NCBI GenBank assembly: GCA_905221615.1
Contig: CAJNDT010006140.1
Coordinates: 1 to 64,000, forward strand
Direction: 5' to 3'
Origin: Symbiodinium sp. CCMP2592
Taxonomy: Eukaryota > Sar > Dinophyceae > Suessiales > Symbiodiniaceae
DNA length: 64,000 nt
Below the pieces are notes generated by a model. The model was not told the DNA's origin, ran no database searches, and saw nothing but the letters and a program-made list of their open reading frames with translations. Made by a program: the position numbers and the translations under genes. This document shows, one piece after another, positions 11,343 through 22,689 of the stretch (position 1 is the first letter of the stretch; each line of letters begins with the position of its first letter).

Positions 11343-14300
11343 CTACATTATAGGCCTGGACATGCCGCCCCTGCCTTCGTGGGTCCAGAAGTAGGACAGC
11401 TTCTCAAACATGGAGTTGAGTGTGCCACCATCGGCATAGTATGCATCTTGCGAAGCTTCGTGCATCGCGCCTCGGGCCTCGAGCAGTGCGGCCTGCCCAA
11501 CTGCATCTAGCTTCCAGACAAGCTCATCACCGTGTAGGGGCACCTTGTGTCCGACATGCACGATTACACGCTGGAAGATCTCCGCCATGAACTCAACAAA
11601 CTTGTCCCGTAGCCCCGCCGGATATGATAGCTGACTGCCACGCCGCCCGGCAGAAAACACACAGCCTGGCTAGCAATAACTGCTACAGTGCTGCACAGCA
11701 TATGTGCAGATCAAGCAAACCCGGCAATCAACAAACAGTGCGGCTTGCAGCTGCAGGCCGAGTCGCGGTTCGCGAGTCCGATCTTGTGCCGCGCCTCGCT
11801 TGGCGCCCACCACGTGCTTAGGACGGACGGCTGCTGCAGTAGCACCATACCAATGTTGGTCGTCTCGAAATGCACACCGCAGTCGACTCTCTCTTCGTGG
11901 CCCGCGGTCTTCCGAGCCTTCCCGGGCCGGGCTAGGACATCGGCTTGCGTGTCCCAGTCGTAGCGCCCTCCGTGTGCTGCTTCCTGAAGTCTGGTCAATA
12001 CGATGTGCGAGTCCTTGGTAAACTTGCCCGACTTGGCATATTCCGGGCAGAGAAAGGCAGACCCTTCGGGGCCAACCAACAACCCGTGGCCGTCGCCTTG
12101 CTGCAAGCGCGCATTGAAAGCTGCGTGCGTGGACTCGGTAATGAGATGGTACTCCATCTCTCCCGGCCCCGCAAGCCACTGACTCACTCGCTCCTCCGCC
12201 TAGACGTGGACGAATGACGAATCTACGACCGGCACTTGTACCCTGGCTGACTCTGGCTCTGACACGTAGACACATAAACACTTTCACTGCGCAACAGCCA
12301 AGATGCCGCAGCACGCTTGAAGGCCTCCCGCACTGTCTTCATCACAGGCGACTTACCGGTGCCTATGTCAGTCACCACCTGCGCCCAGTAGCGATGGGAC
12401 AATGTGTAATCGGACCACTGCACGGACAGATTCCGATGTAGCAGTGAGGACACGAAAGCTTTGAAGGTCTCCAGCAGCATGGTCGAGGACAAAGCAACTA
12501 CACGTGCAAAGGCTTCCACGTAAACTGCCAGACGATAGTCTGCCAGCCACCACAGCGGCGTGAAGACATCGACCTCCTCCGGCGCTGTCAGTGTGCCTTC
12601 TCGCACAGCCCTGACCCCCGCCTGCAGTCGGCTGAGGCATTGCTCGAACGTGAGCTTTTCCAGGACCGAACTTCGGGCAGGCACGTCCCGCAGGGCCTCT
12701 GCAATTGATCCAGTACTCACCGCAGCAAGGAAGGCTACCACATCCTCTTCGAACAAGCTTTCCGCGTCTTCCAAACCCATGTCTTGGCCACGACTCAGAG
12801 ACTGCATGGGACTTGCAGGCGGTGGGAGCACCCCGTCGACACCAGCAGCACCGCGACCGCCACTGGGCCAGGATGGTTTCGTGTCGACACTTGTTGGCTG
12901 GCAGCTGCTCTGGCCTGGCCTGGGGCCGACATTGGATGGAGGTGGAGGTGACACTAGACTGCTGTTGCTCGTCCGGTCGCATGGCGGAGGTGGAGGCGAG
13001 GAGTTGCCTCCTTCTGCGGCGGCCTCTCCCGATGAACCCAGTGTATCCTGCTCTGTGGGCACAGGCCGAGACGACACACTTCCCGCAGCCCTCGCCAGAA
13101 CCACATAATATAATTCGCCGTCCATTGCGCCAGATCTTTGCTGCTCCAAAACCTTCTCCTCGCTCACGTCCTTGATCTCCTGGTCATTTGCGAGCAGCCA
13201 GCCGCCGTCCTCACCGCGCACTGCGGCGTAATAGTGCCCCGCCGCCGGGGACTCACCTCTGTGGTACACGGCTGCTACCACTGTGTAGCGATTTCCCTGC
13301 ACATCCACTGTCTGCGGCATGCCCACCGTTCGTCTGTCCTTGTGCTGCACGAACTGGCCATTGTCCAGAGTTTCTGTGCGCCACCGCTTCAACACAGCCA
13401 ACAATACACTTGGTGCCTGTTCAACACGTAGTTCTCTGGCAGGCACGGCCGTGGACTCGCAATGGGGGCACTGCCACGGTCGATCCAGGTATTTCACATC
13501 CTCCGGCGCCAAACTCGAAGAGAAGTAATTATCCACCACGGCTTGCAGATCTTTCAAGCCACTTGGCAATTCCATCTGCATCTCGGACATTGCTGTCGCA
13601 GCACCGTGGGGAAAGGCTTGCCTGCAGTCTGCACAACGAAGGTAGAACTGTTCCAGCCCACACGTAAAACCTGTCAAACCCGCAGATTCGGCAACTCCAC
13701 AAAGGAACTCGAAGCTGTCCTCCTGCACTCCATGATACCACCGCTGCAGAATGGGCTGCGGCCTTGTAACGGTCGCGGCCGTCATTCCACGCCATACCTG
13801 CCAAAGCTCGCTGGCCACATCATTGCTCTCCTCCGTCAGCTTTTGCCGCCAAAGTGGAGAGCTATACAGGCCTTGCAGTGCAGCGTTGATGAAGCAGCTG
13901 TGCCCCACGTTTTCCAATCCACCGCGCTTCGCTCGGTCTTGGACTCTGCTCTCCAGCGGGCAGAAGCCCACCCATGTTGTTGGTCCCCGCTGGCGCTTGA
14001 ACGGGACCGGTTGGGCCAAGCGGTAGGAGTCGTTGATCGGCCACAGATGCGTTTGCTTGTACGGTAGTGCCTCCACGACCATCCGATGCTCGCCTTCGTA
14101 ATCTTTGAACTCCTGCACGCATCCCGGGACAAAGGATTCTCCGAACATGCCCCAGCCGCGGATCTCGCCCCCGGCTGCCAGCCAGCTGCTGCCCGGCGAA
14201 CAAGCAAGGTGGCGCACCTCCATGGTCTTGACTCGTTGCAGCACCCGTTCAAGTGTTTCCACGTCTCGATAAAGTAGAACACGATCGCCCAAACTAGGTT

Positions 14301-14898
14301 CTGCATCTCGGAGAGGCTGCTTCCTTGGCAACCCTCCCGCTGGGTCTATAAGTGGACCCGGCTCGAGCGACTTCTGACTCACTGCCCGTGTCTGCACCAT
14401 GGCTGCTGGGATCCTGCGAGAGAGTTGCTGCGCCGCAATTACGAGTCTACACTTTGTCCAGTGAAGCTTCAAAGCACTATAGCCACGGATGCGAAATTCC
14501 AGCGCAAGCATGTCCATGCACGGTCTGGCCGGGCTGCGTTCCCCTGCTCCCACAAGCCGTCTTCTGCATGGTAGAACCATCCCCTCCCAGGCCTCCGACC
14601 AGCTCGCGCTCTCAGCACATGCACGGACCTCAGAACCGGCTCCAGTCCGACATGCGTGTCTGCAGCATCGGCCTAGCACATATATTCCTGGCGGCTACAT
14701 ACCTTCGCCAATCCCTTCGCGCGCAGCCTCAGACTGCCCTCCGTCTAAGACGGCTTCGCAAGGTCCCTCTGCATGCAGGACTTTGTCGTCGTCCTTTATC
14801 AGGTCCTGATCGACGTCGTCGTCGTCGGGTTCTCCTGCTGTTGCCAGTGCCCATTCCGGGTCCCTGTTAGTCTTTCCTCGCCCATGTTCACCGGACAT
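11343..14898 (-). CDS. Ubiquitin-specific protease (USP, peptidase C19), multi-exon
   Basis: Exon 1 is 14703-14898 (ATG; MSGEHGRGKTNRD, then acidic DDDDVDQD) with a GAAG^GTATGT donor. Exon 2 starts at 14405 (CCCAG^CAGCCATGG, phase-consistent) and runs to about 12280. It holds the Cys box GLENVGHSCFINAALQGL (nucleophile Cys about 13896), a YHGVQEDSFEFL box, a CxxC...CxxC zinc ribbon (CADC, CPHC) and the His box AAGHYYAAVRGEDGGWLLANDQE with the catalytic His and Asn/Asp. All USP catalytic elements are therefore present. A Ser/Pro-rich linker follows, then a helical region. Exon 3 (about 12199-11738, acceptor CGTCTAG^GCGGAG) and exon 4 (about 11640-11343, LRDKFVEFMAEIFQRVIV) extend the protein in the same direction. 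It is adjacent and co-oriented with the MULE transposase and may be the cargo or N-terminal part of the same element. USPs remove ubiquitin; the substrate here is unknown. Confidence 0.8.
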
Positions 14899-15120
14899 GG
14901 TCGCGGCTGCGGTCCTGCATGCCTTTGTAGCCGTTAGCCACAACATGCGCGTAGGGTTCACCCCCCAAACCCCTTCTCAAGGACGGGTTTCTTGCTTTCT
15001 GCTTCCCTTCGCAGCTCTGTCTAAAACGACCGCATGTCATAGCAAACCACAGCTGACATGGATTGGTGTTGGGTTGCGCATTCCCGGGGCCTGTGCAGGC
15101 CGCTCGACGAGAAGCCAACT
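14899..15120. other. 5' flank of the protease gene
   Basis: No palindrome or telomere-like repeat occurs here. A minus-strand frame stays open but has no recognisable content. This is where the promoter or trans-splice acceptor would be expected. I see no clear motif. Confidence 0.4.
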
Positions 15121-15131
15121 ATTGCTATTGT

Positions 15132-15220
<89 letters not shown>

Positions 15221-15469
15221 TTGCTCCTACGTCGTCGTCGTCGTCGTGTCGTCTTCGTTGCAGTAGCAGCACAGGTAATATAGCACAAGTAGTGGTCCTA
15301 GTAGTAGTCGTAGTCGTCGTCGTTGTAGCGGTACTCGTAGTCGTAGTCGGTCGTGGTCGTAGTTTTAGTAGTAGTAGTAGTAGTAGAAGCAGAAGAAGTC
15401 CTAGTAGAAGTCATAGTTGTAGTCGTAGTCGACGTCGCAGTCGTCGTCGTAGTAGTCGCTTAGCAGCAA

Positions 15470-15542
<73 letters not shown>

Positions 15543-15640
15543 CGTAGTAGTAGCAGTAGCAGTAGCAGTAGCAGTAGCACTAGCAGTACTAGCAGTAGTA
15601 CTAGTAGTAGTACTAGTCGCAGCAGTCGTAGTCTAGGAGT
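15120..15640. repeat. Compound trinucleotide array (CTA/GTC/AGT)
   Basis: (CTA)n at about 15125-15221 (roughly 32 units), GTC repeats at 15228-15250, mixed AGT/CGT, and (AGT)n at about 15473-15552. All long frames across it are repeat artefacts. Confidence 0.95.
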
Positions 15641-16540
15641 AATCATCGTCGTCGATGTCGGTTGTTGTTGCAGTTGTTGACTTTGTGGGCTTCTTTGTTC
15701 CTTGTTGTTGTTGCTGCTACTGTTGCTGTTGGTGCTTGTGTTGTACACTATATAAAACATATATATATATATATATACACATACACATATATACATAATA
15801 TATGCACTAGAGTAGAAATATATCTATATGTACAACCTAGTATAGCTAATGCGTATATATGTATTCATCAAAACTATATATAGATGGATTTTACCTCATG
15901 CATGTAAATGCAACATATATGACATTTCAAACATGACGTGTAATGTCTATAACATGCCATACAACATTGACTTATATTACATATTGTACATACATAACCT
16001 TAGAAGGACCTTCATAAGATATATATGTATACACACCTACATAACGTACATTACGTTACATATCTTATACACATATATTATGTTCTATATGTAGTACGAT
16101 TTAAATGTTGGATCTAAATATATGTCTATAAACAGTTTTTCTGTACATATACATCTATATATATATATATATATATATACATATGTGTGTTGGTGTACAA
16201 GAACGACTGCAGCAAAGGCTTGCATGTGATGGAAAGCAGTGCGGCAACCTTTCAAATCACCGGTGCAGCTCAAAAACTCTAAAGGCATGGACAAAACTGT
16301 CTAAAAATTCAGGTGCGGCATGGTGACGTAGAGGCATGCCTGTGTTTGGGGGTCTTGTTTTGGTAATGACACTTGAGCTTTTCAAGCGGGATTTTCGTGC
16401 AGACTGAAGCCAACAATACCTGCAGAACCAAGGCTCTTTCACGATTGGAAACAGCACAAACGAGGCCCAAAATAGCTCTATTTTTGGTGATTTTTTGCTA
16501 CTGCCGGCCTAGGGATTTTTTTCAGTCGTTTCGCGTGGCG
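15641..16540. other. AT-rich stretch, no gene seen
   Basis: (AT)n at about 15760-15780 and 16156-16180, many TATATGTA-type motifs, and a TTG-rich patch at 15660-15740. No splice-flanked coding block was found. From about 16300 the sequence grades into the satellite. Confidence 0.6.
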
Positions 16541-16555
16541 CGCTTTTGGTCCCGA

Positions 16556-17889
16556 AAAATAGCCATAAACGTACTTGCACAAATTCAACCACGTTTGCCG
16601 TAGCTATGCAAAACCTAGGTTTTCGCTCTGGAAGCAGAAACCGGGAAACCCACAAAAACCACCGGCGCCCCTCAAACACGAAGCCGATGTCCAAATCTGC
16701 CAAAACACTCTAGGACCTGCGAGATTCTAATTTGGACTTTACGTGTTTTCCCAAAGCATTCCATGGTTTTTCATTCCAGCTGCGTGCCGTTCTAAAGTAA
16801 TTACACGGCCGCCTGGAAGCCTACCCCTGCCTGCTTAAAGGCAAAGTTCGGTAGCGAAAAATCTCCATAAACGTACTTGCAAGAATTCAACCACGTTCGC
16901 CGTAGCTATACAAAACCTAGGTTTTCGCTCTGGAAGCAGAAACGGAGAAACCCACAAAACCCATATGCGCCCCTCAAACACGAAGCCGATGTCCAAATCT
17001 GCCAAAACACTAGAGGACCTGCGAGATTCTATTTTGGACTTCACGTTTTTCCCAAGGCATTCCATGGTTTTTCGTTCCAGCTGCGTGCCGTTCTAAAGTA
17101 ATTACACGGCCGCCTGGAGGCCTACCCATGCCTGCTTAAAGGCAAAGTTCGGTAGCGAAAATTCTCCATAAACGTGCTTGCAAGAATTCAACCACGTTCG
17201 CCGTAGCTATGCAAAACCTAGGTTTTCGCTCTGGAAGCAGAAACGGAGAAACCCACAAAACCCATATGCGCCCCTCAAACACGAAGCCGATGTCCAAATC
17301 TGCCAAAACACTAGAGGACCTGCGAGATTCTATTTTGGACTTCACGTTTTTCCCAAGGCATTCCATGGTTTTTCGTTCCAGATGCGTGCCGTTCTAAAGT
17401 AATTACACGGCCGCCTGGAGGCCCGCCCCTGCCTGCTTAAAGGCAAAGTTGGGTAGCGAAAAATCTCCATAAACGTACTTGCAAAAATTCAACCACGTTT
17501 GCCGTAGCTATGCAAAACCTAGGTTTTCGCTCTGGAAGCAGAAACCGGGAAACCCACAAAAACCACCGGTGCCCCTCAAACACGAAGCCGATGTCCAAAT
17601 CTGCCAAAACACTCTAGGACCTGCGAGATTCTAATTTGGACTTTACGTGTTTTCCCAAAGCATTCCATGGTTTTTCATTCCAGCTGCGTGCCGTTCTAAA
17701 GTAATTACACGGCCGCCTGGAAGCCTACCCCTGCCTGCTTAAAGGCAAAGTTCGGTAGCGAAAAATCTCCATAAACGTACTTGCAAGAATTCAACCACGT
17801 TCGCCGTAGCTATACAAAACCTAGGTTTTCGCTCTGGAAGCAGAAACGGAGAAACCCACAAAACCCATATGCGCCCCTCAAACACGAAG
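16556..17889. repeat. 301-bp satellite, five copies, last one truncated
   Basis: The CCATAAACGT landmark occurs at 16563, 16865, 17166, 17467 and 17769 (spacings 302, 301, 301, 302). Copies 1 and 4 share diagnostic differences (CACCGG, CTCTAGGACC, TTTACGTGTTTTCC) and copies 2, 3 and 5 share others, giving an ABB-AB order and a higher-order unit near 904 bp. Copy 5 breaks off at about 17889 into the purine-rich motif region. A minus-strand frame (LPERKPRFCIATANVVEF) is open in successive copies, but this follows from recent duplication. Confidence 0.92.
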
Positions 17890-18009
17890 TTGATGCTCAA
17901 AGGCGACATTCGCCTTCTAGCAAGCGCTTTAAAGCGAATTTCCGCCTTTTCGCAGCCCCCGCTTCCTTCCATCTGGCCCGCGGAGCATACGGAGGAAGGG
18001 GCGAGGGGG

Positions 18010-18540
18010 GGGGCAGCATAAAAAAAGTCGAACTCGCCCAAATGGGCCGCCCCTCGCCCCCTCCATCTGGCCCATAGTGCATAAGGGGAGAGGGGGGGCA
18101 GCATAAAAAAAGTCAGATTGGCATAAAAGGACTTGGGGCAGCATAAAACAAAGTCGGGCTCGTCCAAATGGGCCGCCCCTCGCCCCCTCCATCTGGCCCA
18201 TAGAGCATAAGGGGAGAGGGGGGGCAGCATAAAAAAAAGTCAGATTGGCATAAAACTGACACCAGTCTCAAGCATAAAATGGAAAGAGGCAATGGGGCCC
18301 AGGCCTCCCCACCCTCCCAGCCGGCCCATCAAGTATAACAAGGAAAGGGGGCCGCATAAAAAAAGGTCAGATTGGCATAAAAATAGAGACCAGCAGCATA
18401 AAAAGGATAAAACTCAAGCATAAAAGGAGACTCCATGCGCATAAGAACAAAACCTATCGACGATGGGATGGAGACATGGAGGTCAATGGAGACGGAAAGG
18501 TGCACAGCATAAAAATAAAAACCCTCAGCATAAAAATTAA
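18010..18540. repeat. Cluster of AGCATAAAA motifs (right cluster)
   Basis: About sixteen GCATAA motifs, mostly GCATAAAA, occur in roughly 530 bp. A 126-bp direct repeat is included (AATGGGCCGCCCCTCG at 18041 and 18167). The orientation is inverted relative to the cluster at 7200-7451, so the two bracket the USP-MULE island and the satellite. Confidence 0.8.
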
Positions 18541-18742
18541 TACCAAGTCCTATAGAGATTATGACACCAAAACTGCTGATATTCAGGCTCCCAAAAAACC
18601 CTGAGCCTGCAACCGAACCCAACCCTCATCCCTAAGCCCTAAACCGTAAGCCCTAAACCCCTAAAGCCGCAAACACTCACGCCTGGATTCGCTTGCGCTT
18701 CTCGCGCACACTCCTCGGCTGCTTCGGTGTTCTGCGGGCCTT

Positions 18743-18854
18743 ACTTAAAGGATCATGGGACTTAGTAACTAGGGTTATAATTAGGGTAACTATACTTATA
18801 ACCCCGATTAAGGTACTTATAACCTTACTCACTAAGTCCCATGATCCTCCAAGT
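18743..18854. repeat. Palindromic element, family C, copy 1
   Basis: The left end ACTTAAAGGATCATGGGACT is inverted at the right end as AGTCCCATGATCCTCCAAGT. Copies lie at 20606 and 21082. Its internal layout resembles family B but the terminal words differ. Confidence 0.85.
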
Positions 18855-19017
18855 AGACCCTAAACCCTAAACCCCTATAGTACCCCTATAGATCCCTTAA
18901 AGGGACCCCTATAACCTTACTTACTAGGTCCCGTGATCCTCCAAGTAGGGTGGTTGGGGTCTAGTCTTTAGCAGTCTGAGGTTCAATAGGGGCTTGTCCT
19001 TCAAACTTTATGGTTTG

Positions 19018-19125
19018 TGGTTTACCTTAAAGCTCCTGGACCCTCGTAATGAGATCCCGGACCCTAGCCCCCAAAGCCGAAACCCTCCCCCAGAAAGCCC
19101 AAGACCCTCTTTGGAGCCTTAGGGT
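19018..19125. repeat. About 105-bp duplicated block, copy 1
   Basis: It runs from GTGGTTTACCTTAAAGCTCC to GGAGCCTTAGGGTA and is repeated almost identically at 20869-20970, about 1.85 kb away in the same orientation. Confidence 0.85.
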
Positions 19126-19868
19126 AGGATGCAGGGCTGTTGCTTCCGACAGCGTGGTCTGGAGATGTTTAGGGTTTGGGCTCCAGGTTAGGGAATTTGT
19201 CCGCGCAAGGGCTCAACAAGTGTCAGGCTTTTGCCTGAACCCACGGGCCCCCAAAGTCTAAAGCCACAGCCTGCCTTCGAAAGGTCGGGAGGCTTCCCCT
19301 AGAGCTCTGGTTACCCGAACGCTGGGTTACTGGGAAATACAGAGTACAGTATATGGCTTAGTAACCTACTTTTTGAAGAATTGGAGCCCTAGCGACCTTT
19401 CATCACGGGATGTTGCGATCGGGAGGAGAGACGTCAAGCGGCGCAGTAGATGTAGTGGTTACAGGTGAGGTTGCTGCATTACCCATAATAAGGACTATAC
19501 CATAATTCCCATAGTCTAGGGTATTGCAGGACTTATATCATCAGCCGTAAATTCGGCTCTTAAAGGGTTCGGGGTTTGGCAGTTGGTGACTCGGATCCAG
19601 GGATTAGGATCTACCTGGATCATCTACAGGAACCTACCGTTTAGGGTTCCTAACATGGAAGTCTCCGAGAAACATCCAGGGTATCTCATTTTGGGGTCCT
19701 TATGGGTCCTACTATGTAGGGTACTGTACTGGGGGCCGCTGTTTTCGGAAACTCCCATATGACTTCCTTACTATATGTCCTTTGTTTAGGAACCAGGTAA
19801 GATCTAAATGCAGCTCCCAGGCTTTCGGGTTTAGGGGTCAGCCTTTGGGATGTAGGTTCGCTTGTAGT

Positions 19869-19951
19869 CCTCTCTTCTTCAACCGGGCCCCAAAAAGATC
19901 AAACTTTCTAAGATAGAGCTAATACATAAGGCCAACAAGTTTAAAGTTCCC
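19869..19951. repeat. Dispersed repeat, copy 2
   Basis: A diverged copy of 4418-4507, recognisable by TTCTTCAACCGGGCCCC, GATAGAGCT and AAGTTTAAAGTTCCCC. Confidence 0.6.
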
Positions 19952-20129
19952 CCGTTTGCTATCTAAGTAGTCTGGATAACATTCCTCGAGCTCCAAGAAA
20001 TTAAGGGTTGCATACACAAGAAGCCAAGGCTCTAGGTCAGGACTGCTTGGGATTTGAAGCCTACTTCTCTTGAGTTGCCCCCTGACTCCTATACTTAGAT
20101 CCCAACCCACTGATTCCGAAATGACCTAA

Positions 20130-20205
20130 GCTCAGGCCAATCCGAGGGTCTGGATGGAGTTGTCGCGATACAGGAGCATTCCAACGAAGAGCGCGGCCAA
20201 CTGAA
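20130..20205 (-). CDS. Possible C-terminal exon with a membrane helix
   Basis: The minus strand reads LAALFVGMLLYRDN and a short tail, then a stop, after an acceptor ACTGCCTTCAG^TTGG. CCCTAAACC-like sequence precedes the acceptor, as in other exons here. The gene is not identified. Confidence 0.35.
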
Positions 20206-20462
20206 GGCAGTCTTAGGAAAGGTTTAGGGTGGTTTGGGGTCAGGGGCTGTGGCGGCTCGGGACGGTGGGGGAACGTTCGGGGCTTTAGAGCCTGGGATGG
20301 TGCCTCAATCTGCGGCAGCAGGTTTTGGGGCAAGTCAGGTGTTTGATGAAGGTACAAGTTTTCTGCCGAGATGAATGCAGGTTGAAGTGACCGCGAGTGA
20401 GTCTAAGACCGTAGGGGTTACGGGTGAGGTTGATGACATAAATCCTGCATTACCCATAATCT

Positions 20463-20570
20463 AGGATGCCCAGTAATCTAGGAATAAAAAGGGCTCCCTT
20501 TTTGGTATTGGGTATCTTTATCAGGAACCTAGGACTACAAAAAGGGAATAAGGGTACTACTGGGCATCCT
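20463..20570. repeat. Palindromic element, family D, copy 1
   Basis: Inverted ends AGGATGCCCAGTA and TACTGGGCATCCT, with inner AACCTAGGAATAAAAAGGG-type arms. Copies lie at 33269 and 38577, with a relative at 49982. Confidence 0.9.
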
Positions 20571-20605
20571 AGTAATAGGACTATACCGTATACCATAGTT
20601 CCCAT

Positions 20606-20717
20606 ACTTGGAGGATCATGGGACTTAGTAAGTAAGGTTACAAGTACCTTAATTGGGGTTATAAGCATAGTTACCCTAATTATAACCTTAGTTACTAAGT
20701 CCCATGATCCTTTAAGT
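20606..20717. repeat. Palindromic element, family C, copy 2
   Basis: The ends are ACTTGGAGGATCATGGGACT and AGTCCCATGATCCTTTAAGT. It is only 35 bp from the family D element at 20463-20570. Confidence 0.85.
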
Positions 20718-20868
20718 AGTCTAGGGTCTTCACCGCGAAACTTCAGGGCTTCTGAAACTTCAGTAAACTACGAAACCCTGCTTTGTTTGTAGGTTCTTAT
20801 TCTAAACCCTAATGTGGAATTCATGGGTTTAGGGTTTAGGGTTTAGGGTTTAGGGTTTAGGGTGTGGT

Positions 20869-20970
20869 TTACCTTAAAGCTCCTGGACCCTCGTAGTGAG
20901 ATCCCGGACCCTAGCCCCCAAAGCCGAAACCCTCCCCCAGAAAGCCCCAGACCCTCTTTGGAGCCTTAGG
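20869..20970. repeat. About 105-bp duplicated block, copy 2
   Basis: A direct repeat of 19018-19125, here preceded by a short TTTAGGG array (about 20826-20866). Confidence 0.85.
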
Positions 20971-21081
20971 GTAATGTGGAATTCATGGGGAACCTACCAA
21001 AACAGTCGGTTTTGGTAGGTTAAGGTATGGTTAAGGGGTCTTAACTTTGAGGGCTTAGGCATACGGCGTAAACTCCTCCTG

Positions 21082-21192
21082 CTTGGAGGATCATGGGACT
21101 TAGTAAGTAAGGTTATAAGTACCTTAACTGGGGTTATAAGTATAGTTATCCTGATTATAACCCTAGTTACTACGTCCCATGATCCCTTAAGT
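21082..21192. repeat. Palindromic element, family C, copy 3
   Basis: It starts CTTGGAGGATCATGGGACTT and ends GTCCCATGATCCCTTAAG. Confidence 0.85.
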
Positions 21193-21301
21193 GTCGGGGG
21201 TATATATCCCGCCGCGTTTGTGCCAACTTCCCCAGAACCCAGATCCGACTTCTCGAAACCGTGAGGCGGAAGTTCCAAACCACGGAACTCTGCAAACCCT
21301 A

Positions 21302-21390
21302 CCTTCACCCTGAAGAACCTACCTTTTAAGGACGTTTATAAGGAAATCATAATTTGGAACCCTAAAAAGGTAGGTTCATCAGGGTTAAGG
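21302..21390. repeat. Palindromic element, family I, copy 1
   Basis: CCTTCACCCTGAAGAACCTACC at the left pairs with GGTAGGTTCATCAGGGTTAAGG at the right (both shown split by small mismatches). A relative lies at 40911-41004. Confidence 0.7.
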
Positions 21391-21541
21391 TAAACCCTAA
21401 ACCCTGCAAACCCGAATCATGGCATCGAGAAGCTCAAAAATCACACCGTAAACCTTGAAACTCATCAGAGATTCCGAAAACTCAGACGCTTCAGCCATAG
21501 TAAGCCTGTAACGTTGGACTCCAAATCCTAAATGCAAACAG

Positions 21542-21725
21542 GCCGTCCGTCGAAACTGAGGCTGAGGTCCGCTCCAAGCAGACGCCCTCAGTGAGACGCA
21601 AAGACAAGAGCATGAAAAAGCGGAACCTGATTCCTAACATCAGCGCCAAAGCTTACAAAGTGTGGAATTCCTGCACTCGGGAACAGCATGTAAATGTAGG
21701 CTTAGGGCTTCTTATTGCAATTTAA
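21542..21725 (+). CDS. Exon-like segment, basic region
   Basis: The plus frame reads RPSVETEAEVRSKQTPSVRR then KDKSMKKRNLIPNISAKAYK and stays open to a stop at 21725. A possible acceptor (GCAAACAG^GCC) lies at its start. Highly basic and unidentified; it could be a chance frame. Confidence 0.33.
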
Positions 21726-22277
21726 CACTTCTTCAATGCGACTCTGAGATCTACATGTGGAGTACCGGGAAGTCTTCAATGCTCTTTAATGGCATTCCTT
21801 GTCTTCTGTTCTTGAACTAGAAATTGCCGGCATCGCTTTAGGAGGAGCGTTTAGCGAGCTTCAGAAAGAAAAGGATCCGAAGGTAGATCATGAAGCGGCC
21901 GTCTGTTGTCGCAATCCGCGAAGGGACGATTGGTGGTCGTAGTGAACATAATTACAGTAACCGCTGAGTCGCAAAAAACACGGTATGAATAACACACCCT
22001 CTATCTCAAAATACAGCGTCCCGTGCACCCATCTCGGAATTTCTCCAGAAAGCCTGCAAGTCCGTCTTGAGCAGGGTTTAAACTGCCGTGGCTTGAGGAC
22101 TAACGAGACAGTCACTTTGGGCCCTGCACTAGGTGTATTGTGAGCACCCGACACGGACCCTCTGCAACTTTTAGCAAGCTTTTACTGAAACTTCTGGAAG
22201 GCTCCATGACGATGAGCGGGGTATGGCTTAGTGTTAGTGGCTGTCTGCCGGCAGCTGGAGATGCTACCTCAACACTG

Positions 22278-22383
22278 CAAAGGGTCCAAAGTACCTAAAA
22301 AGTAGGATGTAGGGTTCGTATACTAGCATTTACCATTATGACTGAGGGAATGTCACCCATAACAGTACCTAGGACCCTTTGGG
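22278..22383. repeat. Palindromic element, family K, copy 1
   Basis: AAAGGGTCCAAAGTACC at the left pairs with GGTACTGTTATGGG-type sequence and CCTAGGACCCTTTGGG at the right. Copies lie at 35631 and 46060. Confidence 0.7.
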
Positions 22384-22574
22384 AACTGCAAAAAATAAGG
22401 AACGGCTTGATGCCGATGGTGACCGCTCAACCTAGCGGTTGTATGCAGAAGCTGCAGCGACCCTAGGGGACCTCAACACACTAATGTAGTGGCCTTAACA
22501 ATGAGGATAGGATTCCTTTCAGGGCTCCATTTAAAGGAGTCGTTAAAAACGGATCTATAAGAAGGGATCTATAG

Positions 22575-22686
22575 AGGGGCCTTAACGAATAGGGTTTTGG
22601 GGCATATTATACAAAAACATATTATAACTGTAATAAGGACCCCCCCAAAAAAAATAAAAAACATTGGTAATTATTTGGGGTCCTAC
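22575..22686. repeat. Palindromic element, family G, copy 3
   Basis: It begins AGGGGCCTTAACGAATAGGG and contains GGACCCCCCCAAAA. It abuts the end of the exon-like segment at 22690-22960. Confidence 0.65.
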
Positions 22687-22689
22687 AGT

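Larger units (their letters stand above)
18541..20600. other. Intronic or intergenic DNA with telomere-like motifs
   Basis: It holds a family C palindrome, a partial copy near 18921-18948, a 105-bp duplicated block (19018-19125), one dispersed repeat (19869-19951), a partial family E end near 19690-19765, and one exon-like segment (20130-20205). The rest is unassigned. Confidence 0.45.

Noticed and set aside
15058-15796. Long frames with Thr, Val, Ser or Leu runs on both strands.
   Set aside because: Artefacts of CTA/AGT microsatellites. The same reasoning applies at 34045-34566 and 52880-53258.
16835-17366. Minus-strand ORF conserved in successive satellite copies.
   Set aside because: The copies are nearly identical DNA, so frame conservation carries no independent weight; no known domain.
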